DNA of 64,000 bases from Aedoeadaptatus acetigenes (GTDB lineage: Bacteria; Bacillota; Clostridia; Tissierellales; Peptoniphilaceae), in NCBI RefSeq assembly GCF_025566985.1, contig NZ_JAOQJD010000005.1, positions 62,001-126,000 of the forward strand, in the 5' to 3' direction. The notes below the pieces were generated by a model. It did no database searches and was not told where the DNA came from. It worked only from the letters and a program-made list of their open reading frames with translations. Shown in pieces: positions 54,893-63,700 of this stretch. The first letter of the stretch is position 1. Every line of letters starts with the position of its first letter. The position numbers and the translations under genes were made by a program.

Positions 54893-55519
54893 ATGTTTTT
54901 GCAAGATTTAAAACTTAACAATCACGACCGGTCAATAAGCAACATATATTTGGGCGACCAATATATGATTGGAACCAAGAAAGTGGAATTTAAAAACTAC
55001 CAAATTTTTAGTATGACAGATAAAAACTTTGTGGTAAATTTTACAGAACCTGTAAACGACACAGGGAGGAAATTCCTGCCAAAGGTGAGTTTTAGTAAGA
55101 TTCTTCTTCGGTCATTTGAAGCCGACGCCACCAAGTGGTTGAAGTTTATGTATCTATCTTTTAGCATTGTTAGAAAGAGCGATTTGAAACGCTTCACCGT
55201 GTCAGTCCAATATAAGGACAAGGAATTAAGAGACTTTCTAACCAGTGAAACTTTTACTTTCATAGATAAGGAATTAAAGGTTTACGACGAAGGAATTTCA
55301 ACTCAAGATAAGAATTGGCTTCAAAGTCAACCGATAAGGTTATTCAACTTCGACGGATATTATCTTCATCCAATTAAGGGTGAATGGATGTTTGATGAAT
55401 TAAATGTGTCATCTTTTATCTTTGAAGATAATACTCCTCGACCGACGTTAACGCAATTTCAACGCTGGTTAGATACTGACGGGTGGTTAAAATTGACTGC
55501 GAAATGTTGCATAGGTTAG
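54893..55519 (+). CDS. Tail fibre-associated protein, unknown
   Basis: A 208-residue beta-rich protein (MFLQDLKLNNHDRSISNIYLGDQ). ATG 54893 lies six bases after AAGGTG; a GTG three codons upstream overlaps the previous stop. The family is not recognised. Its position between fibre and holin genes suggests a distal fibre or receptor-binding subunit. Confidence 0.6.
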   Translation: MFLQDLKLNNHDRSISNIYLGDQYMIGTKKVEFKNYQIFSMTDKNFVVNFTEPVNDTGRKFLPKVSFSKILLRSFEADATKWLKFMYLSFSIVRKSDLKRFTVSVQYKDKELRDFLTSETFTFIDKELKVYDEGISTQDKNWLQSQPIRLFNFDGYYLHPIKGEWMFDELNVSSFIFEDNTPRPTLTQFQRWLDTDGWLKLTAKCCIG

Positions 55520-55532
55520 AAAGGAGTGATCT

Positions 55533-55979
55533 ATGGAAGTAACACTGGACATGATTATTGCCGCCTATTCTAGGATTGCGAAAGTAAATTTGTACCACTT
55601 ATTTACAATCTTGGTGATCCTCGACGTCGTAAGTGGGTGGGCGAAAGCAATAGTAAACAAGGATTTGGATAGCAAAGTGGGTGCCGCAGGAATTGCAAAG
55701 CATCTGGCGGTCATACTACTGATATTCTTAACCTGTCCTTATTTGTGGTTGCTGGGTTTTGGTTGGTTAGCTAAATTCCTTATTTACTCTATGGGAGCCA
55801 CTTATGGAGTATCTATCGTCGAAAATTATTCGGATATGGGAATGCCGCTTCCAAAGTGGTTTGCGCAGTTTTTCAGAAGAATACAATCAGAAATCAATGA
55901 GGTAAGTTTAGACGATGTTGAATCTCTAAAATTAAAACATCATGTTAAGGAGGGTGAGAATGATAAAAATCATGCTTGA
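55533..55979 (+). CDS. Holin (toxin-secretion/phage lysis holin family)
   Basis: A 148-residue membrane protein with three hydrophobic segments (about 21-38, 55-75 and 82-102). The LFTILVILDVVSGWAKAIVNKDL and SKVGAAGIAKHLAVILLIF segments are typical of phage_holin_4 (Cph1-like) proteins. The C-terminal tail is charged. AAAGGAGTGATCT precedes the ATG. It opens the membrane for the endolysin; the endolysin gene overlaps its 3' end. Confidence 0.88.
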   Translation: MEVTLDMIIAAYSRIAKVNLYHLFTILVILDVVSGWAKAIVNKDLDSKVGAAGIAKHLAVILLIFLTCPYLWLLGFGWLAKFLIYSMGATYGVSIVENYSDMGMPLPKWFAQFFRRIQSEINEVSLDDVESLKLKHHVKEGENDKNHA

Positions 55980-57234
55980 TCCAGGTCACGGGGGCGGACG
56001 TGCCTACAATCGCGGTTTTGTCCCGGTTGTTGGTTGGTCCTACTGTAATGAAGGGGACAATAACTTTATTTATTCAAGAGATTTTTTAAAGCCGGCATTG
56101 GAACGTGCCGGCTTTTACGTTGAGATGACAAAATCAACGATCGGCCCTGATCCGTCCTTAAAAGCACGAGGTGCAAAAGCCAAGGGGTTTGACCTTTTGA
56201 TTTCTGTTCACTCTAACGCAGCAAACGGAAGAGCAACGGGCGTGGAAATTTATGACAGCACAAATCCAAAGGAATCTTGTAAATCTCTATGTGATCAATT
56301 GTGCAGCGTCATTGCCACCGCGATTGGAACAAACAATCGCGGCACGAAATATAGGAGAAGCCGCAACGGCTCGAATTATTACGGGATTCTCAGGCATGGT
56401 CTAGCAAAGAAAAATATTATTATTGAACATGCTTTCCACGATAACCACGAAGATGCTCGGAAGTTTGTAACGAACCTTAGGGCGTGCGCAGAAGCTACCG
56501 CCAAAGTGCTGGCTAATTATTATGGTCTTAAAACAAGTGATACTGCACCAGCAAAACCTCAGGACAAAGACTTTGTTGAAATTGTACGAGAACATTTAAA
56601 CGGTACAAAATTAAGACTTTTGCCGTCGGTAACAATTGCCCAAGCAATTTTAGAAAGCGACTGGGGCAGAAGTGATCTGGCCAAAAATGCGAACAATTTA
56701 TTTGGGATTAAAGATTCTTTAGATTGGCACGGAGAAACCTATACAAAGGCCACGTGGGAACAAAAAACGTCGGGCGAAAAATATCAAATCAACGCCGCAT
56801 TTAGAAAATATCCATCTATTAAGGATAGCATTATTGACCACGATAATTTTTTCTTTTCCACTGATTGGAGACGGTTGAATTATACTCGGGTACTAAATGC
56901 TAAAAATTATAAGGATCAATGCAAAGCGCTTCAAGAATGTGGGTATGCAACAGATCTTAATTATGCTAAAAAGTTAGTCAGTTTAATAGAAAGACTTGGT
57001 TTGCAAAGATACGACAAAGGAGTAATTATGGACATTAACAAAATTTCCGACTGGGCGAAAGATGCTTGGGAGTGGGGAAAAGAAAAAGGAATCACTGACG
57101 GCACCCGTCCTGGCGCTGAGATGACGCGAGAAGAAATGGTAACAATGCTTTATCGTTATGATCAAAAAGGAGGCAAAAATGCAACATGCAATTGTTCTGA
57201 CGTCGGCAGTCGTCGGATTGACACAGGCCTTTAA
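55960..57234 (+). CDS. Endolysin: amidase_3 + glucosaminidase + SLH segment
   Basis: A 424-residue endolysin. An N-terminal amidase_3 domain (1-185) has zinc/catalytic residues in LDPGHGGG, NEGDNN, SVHSNAANG and IIEHAFHD. A glucosaminidase domain (about 200-345) has SVTIAQAILESDWGRSDLAKNANNLFGIK split across its active-site helix. One SLH-like repeat (about 354-400: WAKDAWEWGKEKGITDGTRPGAEMTREEMV) may bind secondary wall polymer. The last 18 residues overlap the next gene. ATG 55960 follows AAGGAGGGTGAGA. Confidence 0.9.
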   Translation: MIKIMLDPGHGGGRAYNRGFVPVVGWSYCNEGDNNFIYSRDFLKPALERAGFYVEMTKSTIGPDPSLKARGAKAKGFDLLISVHSNAANGRATGVEIYDSTNPKESCKSLCDQLCSVIATAIGTNNRGTKYRRSRNGSNYYGILRHGLAKKNIIIEHAFHDNHEDARKFVTNLRACAEATAKVLANYYGLKTSDTAPAKPQDKDFVEIVREHLNGTKLRLLPSVTIAQAILESDWGRSDLAKNANNLFGIKDSLDWHGETYTKATWEQKTSGEKYQINAAFRKYPSIKDSIIDHDNFFFSTDWRRLNYTRVLNAKNYKDQCKALQECGYATDLNYAKKLVSLIERLGLQRYDKGVIMDINKISDWAKDAWEWGKEKGITDGTRPGAEMTREEMVTMLYRYDQKGGKNATCNCSDVGSRRIDTGL

Positions 57235-57436
57235 AATAGCGGGAGTTCCAAATAAGTATTGCCCTACGCTTGCGGTTATAATCGGAATGATTATGCAACT
57301 AGCTTTAGCGGGATTGTCTGCAGAAAATGCGATTACAGGAATTGTGATTGGATTGTCCGCCGTTGGTCTCTATGAAAGCGGAACACGCATAGGAGATTAC
57401 GGAATGGTTAGTGGGCATGAAAATAATCGTAAGTAG
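57179..57436 (+). CDS. Second small holin-like membrane protein
   Basis: An 85-residue protein with two or three hydrophobic segments (AIVLTSAVVGLTQAFKIAG, TLAVIIGMIMQLALAGL, GIVIGLSAVGLYESG). ATG 57179 follows AAAGGAGGC and lies inside the endolysin 3' end. It resembles short holin-like or antiholin-like proteins that modulate lysis timing. It is the last gene before attR. Confidence 0.75.
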   Translation: MQHAIVLTSAVVGLTQAFKIAGVPNKYCPTLAVIIGMIMQLALAGLSAENAITGIVIGLSAVGLYESGTRIGDYGMVSGHENNRK

Positions 57437-57491
57437 ACATTGCGGATATACAGAAAAACGAAGGAGCTTCAATTCGCAGCGCCGACTAAGG

Positions 57492-57500
57492 TGATATAAT
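57492..57500 (+). promoter_or_regulatory. Extended -10 promoter reading out through attR
   Basis: TGATATAAT is a perfect extended -10 (TATAAT at 57495-57500); the -35 is weak (TTCGCA, 16-base spacer). It would transcribe the right arm repeats, attR and up to the terminator at 57750. No credible gene lies in that interval. Confidence 0.6.
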
Positions 57501-57592
57501 ATCTATAGAGATTGTAAAAGGCCTTAAAATCGATCTGAGGACGTCGAAAAAAATGGAGAAATTAAAAATATGAAAGCAGGCTATAAGCACAA

Positions 57593-57615
57593 TAGCCAAC
57601 TTGTAGCCAACAATT
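57593..57615. repeat. Candidate integrase arm-binding repeats, right
   Basis: TAGCCAAC at 57593-57600 and 57604-57611, followed by AATT, matches the left pair except for three bases between the copies. It is 56 bp before the attR core. Confidence 0.7.
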
Positions 57616-57670
57616 CAGGCTCTAAAGCGTTGAAAGTATTGGAAAATACAGCGTTATTCGAAATGTGGTA

Positions 57671-57692
57671 TCAAGTCCTCTTTCCCGCACCA
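57671..57692. other. attR core (22 bp)
   Basis: Identical to the 3' end of tRNA-Leu at 21177-21198. Host sequence resumes at 57693 with the tRNA's original downstream region and terminator. Confidence 0.93.
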
Positions 57693-57749
57693 TGTAGACT
57701 CCCTATACCGGGCATATTGTCTCGGTGGCGGGATCGCATTGACGTGTTT

Positions 57750-57786
57750 AACCTTACAGCTTTCAGAGTTGTAGGGTTATTTTTTT
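57750..57786 (+). terminator. Native terminator of the tRNA-His/tRNA-Leu unit
   Basis: Twelve-base arms (57750-57761 and 57767-57778, two G-U pairs) around a short loop are followed by ATTTTTTT. Before integration it lay about 60 bases after tRNA-Leu. It also ends the prophage's right-end transcription, protecting plsX. Confidence 0.8.
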
Positions 57787-57816
57787 GCAGAAAACTCCTC
57801 GTCTTCGGCCAAATAG

Positions 57817-57846
57817 TTGAATGACGGGAAGGGTTTATATTACAAT
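57817..57846 (+). promoter_or_regulatory. Promoter of the plsX operon
   Basis: TTGAAT (57817-57822) and TACAAT (57841-57846) with an 18-base spacer lie 55 bases before plsX. No FapR-type palindrome is seen. Confidence 0.55.
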
Positions 57847-57900
57847 AGGTTGGATCGAAGAGTCGCATTTATTTCCGGTTTATATATAAGGAGAACGCAC

Positions 57901-58851
57901 ATGAAAATAGCTTTTGATTGCCAGGGCGGGGATCACGCACCTCAGGCGATTGTCGAAGGGGCCCTGAAGGCGAAAGAGGCCTTGGGCATCGAGCCGATCT
58001 TTTTTGGCGACGCAGCGCGTTTAAAGGCCATCGATGGCGTGGATGAAAGCCATATCGTCCACTGCGCCTCGGCCATTACTCAGGAAGACAGCCCGGCGCT
58101 TGCTATTCGGAAAAAGAAGGACAGCGCCATTGTCATGGGCCTCGGTGCCTTAAAAGAGGGAAAAGTCGACGGCATGATCAGCGCGGGAAGCACCGGCGCT
58201 TTGTTGGCCGGTGGCATGTTTATCGTGAAGCGAAAAGAAGGCGTTGAACGGGCCGCTCTTCCGGTTTATTTAGAAATCAGCGGCCAAAAGAAATTAATTT
58301 TAGACGTGGGGGCCAATATGGACGCCTCCCATGAAATGCTTTTAAGTTTTGCCGAAATGGGCCAAAGTTACCTGCGCGATGTCGAAGGCGTGGAAGCGCC
58401 GACGGTAGCCCTGTTAAACGTGGGCACGGAAGAAGGCAAGGGCAATCAACAGGTCAAGGCGGCCTACGCGCTCATGGCCGACGGCATCGAGCACTTTGCC
58501 GGAAACATCGAGGCGAGAGATGTCCTGTTTAACAATGTGAACGTCATTGTCACCGACGGCTTCGCCGGAAATATTTTACTGAAGACCATCGAAGGCACGG
58601 TGGGATACATTCAACATGGCGTGGCATCGGCTGCCAAAGGGAGCGAGAAGGCCGGTGAACTGAAGATGTTGGCTAAGAGCATCTTAGGGGATCTGGATTA
58701 CAGTCGTTACGGCGGCGTGCCTTTGTTGGGCCTTGAGAAACCCTTATTTAAAGCCCACGGCGCATCAAATTCCGAGGCCATTTTATCGGCGACGGAGGCA
58801 CTGGTGCGCATGGTGCGAGGAGACGAATATAGAGAAGGAGCAGGACAATGA
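57901..58851 (+). CDS. plsX: PlsX, phosphate acyltransferase
   Basis: A 316-residue enzyme that makes acyl-phosphate from acyl-ACP for phospholipid synthesis. The N-terminal AFDCQGGDHAPQAIVEGAL, AGSTGALLAGGMFIV, ILDVGANMDA, LLNVGTEEGKGN and VTDGFAGNILLKTIEG blocks are all present. ATG 57901 follows AAGGAGAACGCAC; the frame is open upstream to 57817 but runs through the promoter. It overlaps acpP by four bases. Confidence 0.95.
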   Translation: MKIAFDCQGGDHAPQAIVEGALKAKEALGIEPIFFGDAARLKAIDGVDESHIVHCASAITQEDSPALAIRKKKDSAIVMGLGALKEGKVDGMISAGSTGALLAGGMFIVKRKEGVERAALPVYLEISGQKKLILDVGANMDASHEMLLSFAEMGQSYLRDVEGVEAPTVALLNVGTEEGKGNQQVKAAYALMADGIEHFAGNIEARDVLFNNVNVIVTDGFAGNILLKTIEGTVGYIQHGVASAAKGSEKAGELKMLAKSILGDLDYSRYGGVPLLGLEKPLFKAHGASNSEAILSATEALVRMVRGDEYREGAGQ

Positions 58852-59078
58852 GAGAAAGAATTTTAGAAATTATTGCCGAACAGGTGAACCGTTCCGTAGA
58901 TGAACTGGACCCTTCCATGGATTTTATCGACGATTTAAATATGGACTCCATCGAGTTGGTGGAGTTGATTATGAGCGTGGAAGATGAATTCGACATCGAA
59001 ATCGACGAGGATCGCCTGGAAAAAGTCCGAAGCATCGGCGATGTGTTGGACTTACTGGAAGAGTTTGATCTGGATTGA
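58848..59078 (+). CDS. acpP: Acyl carrier protein
   Basis: A 76-residue acidic ACP. The phosphopantetheine-accepting Ser34 is in DLNMDSIELVEL, a variant of the usual DSLD/E motif. Helix I (RERILEIIAEQVN) and helix III (EDEFDIEIDEDRLEKVR) are typical. It carries growing acyl chains and donates them to PlsX. It overlaps plsX by four bases and rnc by four. Confidence 0.95.
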   Translation: MRERILEIIAEQVNRSVDELDPSMDFIDDLNMDSIELVELIMSVEDEFDIEIDEDRLEKVRSIGDVLDLLEEFDLD

Positions 59079-59749
59079 CGTCCTTTCATGAATTGGAGGC
59101 GCGGGTCGGCATTCGTTTTAAGAATCCGGCCCTGTTGACCGAGGCTTTTTCTCACAAGACGTACAGCAAAGAGAGAAATGCACAGTCCTACGAGCGCTTG
59201 GAATTTTTAGGCGACAGCTTGTTGAATTTTATCGTCGGCGACTACCTTTACTCGCACTGTGATGAAGAAGAAGGCGCGTTGACGAAGATGCGTGCCGATT
59301 TGGTATGCGAATCGGCCTTAAAGGCGGCTGCCGAAGCCTTGGATTTGGGATCTTTTTTGCTTATGGGCGAGGAATTAAAGAAAGATGAGAAGTTCAATAT
59401 CCACAGCGACGATTTATACGAATCCCTACTCGGCGCCATTTACTGCGATCGAGGCTTGGATGCGGCCCGCGCTTTTGTGGAAAAAACATTGCTCGCCGGG
59501 CGCAGAAACTTTAGGGCGGATTACAAATCTCTCTTGCAGGAAGCGGTGCAAAAGAAGTACCGAAAAAACGGCGTGGATTATGATCTCCGCGAAATCAATC
59601 CGTCGGCCTTCGGCGATGAAGACCGCTTTGAAGCCACGGTCTATGTTTTGGGCCGGGCCGTGGCCACGGGTCGGGGACGCAACAGGAAGACCGCAGAGGG
59701 CGCCGCTGCCGCCGAAGCGCTGAGAAAGATGGATCATGGCGAAGCGTAA
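59075..59749 (+). CDS. rnc: Ribonuclease III
   Basis: A 224-residue dsRNA endonuclease. The RNase III domain (about 1-150) has ERLEFLGDSLLNFIVGDYLY and the second acidic site DDLYESLLGAIY. The dsRNA-binding domain (about 155-222) has DYKSLLQEAVQKKY, VYVLGRAVATGRGRNRKTAEGAAAAEAL. The start is TTG 59075, overlapping the acpP stop. It processes rRNA and structured mRNAs and could act on the prophage's antisense RNA duplexes. Confidence 0.94.
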   Translation: MTSFHELEARVGIRFKNPALLTEAFSHKTYSKERNAQSYERLEFLGDSLLNFIVGDYLYSHCDEEEGALTKMRADLVCESALKAAAEALDLGSFLLMGEELKKDEKFNIHSDDLYESLLGAIYCDRGLDAARAFVEKTLLAGRRNFRADYKSLLQEAVQKKYRKNGVDYDLREINPSAFGDEDRFEATVYVLGRAVATGRGRNRKTAEGAAAAEALRKMDHGEA

Positions 59750-60728
59750 TATTATTCCCATTTTCATACCCTTTGCCGGTTGCCCGGTGAAGTGCGTTTA
59801 CTGCGATCAAAATCAGATCACCGGCATTTCGAGCACTGTTTCGGGAGAAGACGTGGACCGTCAGATCGTAAGAGGGCTTGAAAACGGCGCCTACTCGCCT
59901 GCGGAGGTGGCTTTTTACGGCGGCACATTTACCATGCTTCCTGTGGAGAAACAAAACGAGCTTCTTCAAGCCGCACAGCCTTTTATCAGCTCCGGCGCCC
60001 TTTCGGGCATTCGCCTGTCTACGCGGCCGGAGAAATTATGTGAAGAAGACTTCGCGCGTCTGAAATCTTTCGGCGTAAAAACCGTGGAGTTCGGCATTCA
60101 ATCGGTTGATCCCGATGTTTTGACGGCCGCAAAGCGCGGCGTATCCGTCGAGGAGATGGACCGCACAGTCGTCTTGGCAAAAGCCGCGGGATTCCACGTG
60201 GGCCTGCAGCAGATGATCGGCCTGCCGGAAGATTCCTTTGAAAAAGATGTAAAGACGGCTCGCTGGATCGCCGAGCGCGGGGATTTCGCGCGGATCTATC
60301 CCACGGTGGTCTTTAAGAACACGAAACTCTACGCCATGGTTGCGGCGGGAGAATTTCATCCCCTGTCCTTAAAAGAGGCCATTGAGCGGGCGGCATATCT
60401 TTTGGATCTTTACGACGCCGCATCAGTCCCCGTCATACGGGTCGGACTGCCGCAAATGGAGCGCGGCGCCTACGTGGAAGGCCCTTACCACGATAATTTC
60501 AGAGAATTCGCCGAGTCCCATCGCCTGTTGGCGCCGATTTTTAAAAAGTACAAGGCCGTCGAATCGGTGGAGGGAAGCCACAGGGCGATTAATCGCCTGG
60601 TCGGCCCCTTCGGCTACGGCAGGAAGGCCCTCGAGGCCGTTTACGGGCCCGTGGCCTTTCGGAGCAAGAATTCGGTCGAGGAAGAACTGCAGATCAACGG
60701 AGAGGAATACACCCATGCATTTAATTGA
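59736..60728 (+). CDS. Radical SAM protein (Elp3/HemN-like)
   Basis: A 330-residue radical SAM enzyme. The iron-sulfur motif CPVKCVYCDQ is near residue 16, followed by EVAFYGGTFTML, VEFGIQSVDPDVL and GLQQMIGLPEDSFEKD, as in Elp3- and YhcC-like radical SAM proteins. No acetyltransferase domain is present. Genes of this type lie between rnc and smc in many Clostridia; the substrate is not established. It overlaps rnc by 14 bases and smc by 14. Confidence 0.88.
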   Translation: MAKRNIIPIFIPFAGCPVKCVYCDQNQITGISSTVSGEDVDRQIVRGLENGAYSPAEVAFYGGTFTMLPVEKQNELLQAAQPFISSGALSGIRLSTRPEKLCEEDFARLKSFGVKTVEFGIQSVDPDVLTAAKRGVSVEEMDRTVVLAKAAGFHVGLQQMIGLPEDSFEKDVKTARWIAERGDFARIYPTVVFKNTKLYAMVAAGEFHPLSLKEAIERAAYLLDLYDAASVPVIRVGLPQMERGAYVEGPYHDNFREFAESHRLLAPIFKKYKAVESVEGSHRAINRLVGPFGYGRKALEAVYGPVAFRSKNSVEEELQINGEEYTHAFN

Positions 60729-63700
60729 AATGGAGCTTTACGGCTTTAAATCCTTCGCCAAGCGGACGCACATTCGCTTTTCCGAAGACATTACGGCCAT
60801 TGTCGGGCCCAACGGCAGCGGCAAGAGCAATATCGTCGACGGCATTATGTGGGCCTTAGGCGAATCCAGCGTCAAACAACTCCGTGGAAATAAAATGGAA
60901 GATGTTATTTTCAGCGGCACCGATCGCCATCAAGGCGTGAATTTTGCAGAAGTCGTTCTCACATTTGACAACAAGGACGGCTTTTTTGATTTGCCCTACG
61001 AAGAGCTTTCCGTTTCCAGAAAGTATTTCCGCTCCGGCGAAAGTCAGTATACCATTAACAAAAAGCGGGTGCGCCAAAAAGACGTGCGGGAGATTTTTCT
61101 CGACACGGGTATCGGAAAAAACGGCTATTCCTTTATCGGCCAAGGCCAAATCGAAGAGATATTAAGCACCCGTCCCCAGGACCGCAGAAATGCCTTCGAA
61201 GAAGCTGCGGGAATCAGCAAATTTAAATTGCGCAAGGAGGAAACCCTTCGGAATTTAAATAAAACCACGGAGCATATCGAGCGCATCGACGATATTTTCT
61301 CCGAACTGAAGAATCGCTCCGGCGAAATGGAAGAGAAGCGAACGAAGGCCCTGCGGCTCAACGAATTGGATTCGGAAAAGGAAAAGTACAGCTATGCCCT
61401 CCTAACGCGGGAAGTGGCCTCGGCGAAAGAAAAGCAGGAGAAAATTCGAGCGCGCTACAAAGAATCGGAGGCCGCCTGGCAGGAAGAGAAAGAGGCGAAT
61501 CGCCTCCTCGAAGCTGCGATTCAGGAAAAAGAATTAAAAATCGAATCCGACGGCGACAACGAAGGGGCCCTCAGCGACGAAATCCTGACCCTGATTCGAA
61601 AAAAGGAGCAAGCCTCCGGGGATCTGCGCTCAAAAATCGAACGAGGTAACTACTTAAAAGAAGCGAAAACCGAAAGAGAAGCCGCCGCCAAAACCCTGCG
61701 GACGGAATTGGAAGGTCTTCTAGCCGCATCGGAAAAGCAGGAAAAAGAGGTGCAAGCCCTTAAAGGGCGCATGGACGAAAAAGCGTCTGCCCTCGATGGG
61801 ATGAAGGCCGACTACGAGCGCGTCGTGGAAAAGGTGGCGGCCGTGGATTCAGGTGAAAAATCCCGCCGCGAGGCCTTGGATCAATTAGCCGACCGACGTC
61901 ATTCCCTGGAATCGCGCCTGCAGGCCTTGGATTACTTATTAAAAGAACGCGCAGAACGGCTGGCGCAACTGAAGGATCGAAGAAAGGAATGGGCGCGGGA
62001 AACAGAAGAACTCGCGAAAAACCTTTTTGATTACGAAGAGAAAGAATCGCAATTAAAAGGCGCGTCGGCGGATTTAGAAAAACGGCTTTCGGGAACCCGC
62101 GATTCCCTCGTCGACATAAAAAGCCGAATCGACGCAATCGACGGGCAGATAAAAAATCTGACCATGGGTATGGAAGGGATTGAGCGCGAAAAGCGTTACT
62201 TGGAACGTCTTCGGGACAATCACGAAGGTTTTCAACATGGCGTCAAGCAGTTTCTGAAATCTGCTCGGTCGGAATCCTTCTACAATGCCGTGATCGGACC
62301 GGTGGCGGAGCATCTTCACGTGGAGGAAGCGGACGCCTTGGCCATATCCACAGCGCTTGGCTACGGCGGACAAAACATCATCCTAAAAGACGATCGAAGA
62401 ATCGGCACGATTCTTTCTTACCTAAAGAGCCGGAAAATGGGTCGTCTCACCTTCCTACCCTTAAACAACTTGACGCCACGCCCTCTCCCCGGGGATCTCT
62501 CTCGACAAACGGCCATTCCCTTCCGCGTGGCATCGGATTGCGTCCGTTGCGAGGATTCCCTGCGCCCGGTGGCGAACTTTCTCTTGGGCCGCATTCTTTT
62601 GGTGGAGACGGTGGATGAGGCGAAGCAACTGGCCAAAGACTTAAAGCACCGCTATCGCATCGTCACCAAAGGCGGCGACGTCTTTCAAGTGGGCGGCGCC
62701 ATTACCGGCGGCCAGGCGAAAAGCGGATCCACGGATCTCTACACGCGAGACGGCGAAATAGCCAAAAAAGCTTCGGAGCTGGTGACGATTTCCAAGGAGC
62801 TAAACGAAGCGAAGAAACAATATGAGCATTTGCATGCAGCCTACGGCGATTTAAAAAATAAAGAAAAAGAGCTGGCCGAAGCCCATGAGGAGAAGAAAGA
62901 GGCGTGCCGCAGGGCGGAAGAGAAGCTCTATCGCCTGCGCTCCGCCCTGGAACACAGCGAAGAGCAACAGGCGTCCTTAGACGCAGAGATTGAGAAGGAA
63001 ACGGCGGCTTTAGGTCGCGACGAAGAGGAGTGTAAGGAACAAGAAGAGGCCCTAGAAGAAATTGCAACCTCGGAGAAAGAGTGGACGTCGCTAGAAGACG
63101 ACGACAGCGACCGATGGCACCGCAGCTTAGATGAAAAGCGAGAGGAATTAAACGGGGCGAAAATCGAGCATCAGAAAATCATCGCCGCTTACAGAGAAGA
63201 GTCTCTGCGACTGGAGCAAATTCAGCGCGACGCTTCGGGTACAAAAACCCGTCTCGAAGTCGCGGAAAGAGAAGCTCGTGCCATGGCCGATGAAATGGAA
63301 AAGCTTGAGGCATCTGTGGCAGAGGCGCAACCGGAAGAGGCCCGCATGGAAGAGCGAGTGGCGGTGCTCCGAGAATCCCTCGCGTCATTAAAAGAGCATG
63401 TCTCCGACGAAAGACAAAAGCTTCGGGAAGAGAAGTCGGCCCTGGAAGCGAAGAAGGAGCATGCCTTTGCCCTGGAAAAAGATTTGGTCCGCCTTCAAAA
63501 TCAATTGGAAGAAGCGGATCGGGCGGCGATTATCTTCACCGATGCCCTGGCGCAAAGCACCGACCCGGGAGACATCGATGCGCTACTGAACCTTTCCGTC
63601 ACGACGCTGAGGAATAAAGAAAGCGCCATTGAAAAAGAAATTCTGCAAATCGGACCGGTGGACGGCGATGCCCTGGAGCAGTACAGCATTTGGAAAGAAC

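Larger units (their letters stand above)
21177..57692 (+). mobile_element. Temperate siphovirus prophage, apparently complete
   Basis: About 36.5 kb bounded by a 22-bp repeat of the tRNA-Leu 3' end. It has integrase, repressor, divergent switch, replication, packaging, head, tail and lysis modules in the usual siphovirus order. Late genes are visibly more AT-rich than the host flanks. Head genes match the Gp20-scaffold/A118-like portal type. All essential modules look intact; one possible frame break (31194-31250) affects only a small unknown gene. Inducibility is therefore plausible but not shown. Confidence 0.95.

Noticed and set aside
21177..57692. Insertion sequences or transposases inside the prophage
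   Set aside because: No transposase-like protein or terminal inverted repeats of IS type were seen; all larger genes have phage roles or unknown function.
57570..57824. 84-codon frame crossing attR
   Set aside because: It runs from phage DNA across the tRNA core into host sequence and through the tRNA terminator hairpin, so it exists only because of integration. The ribosome site is weak.
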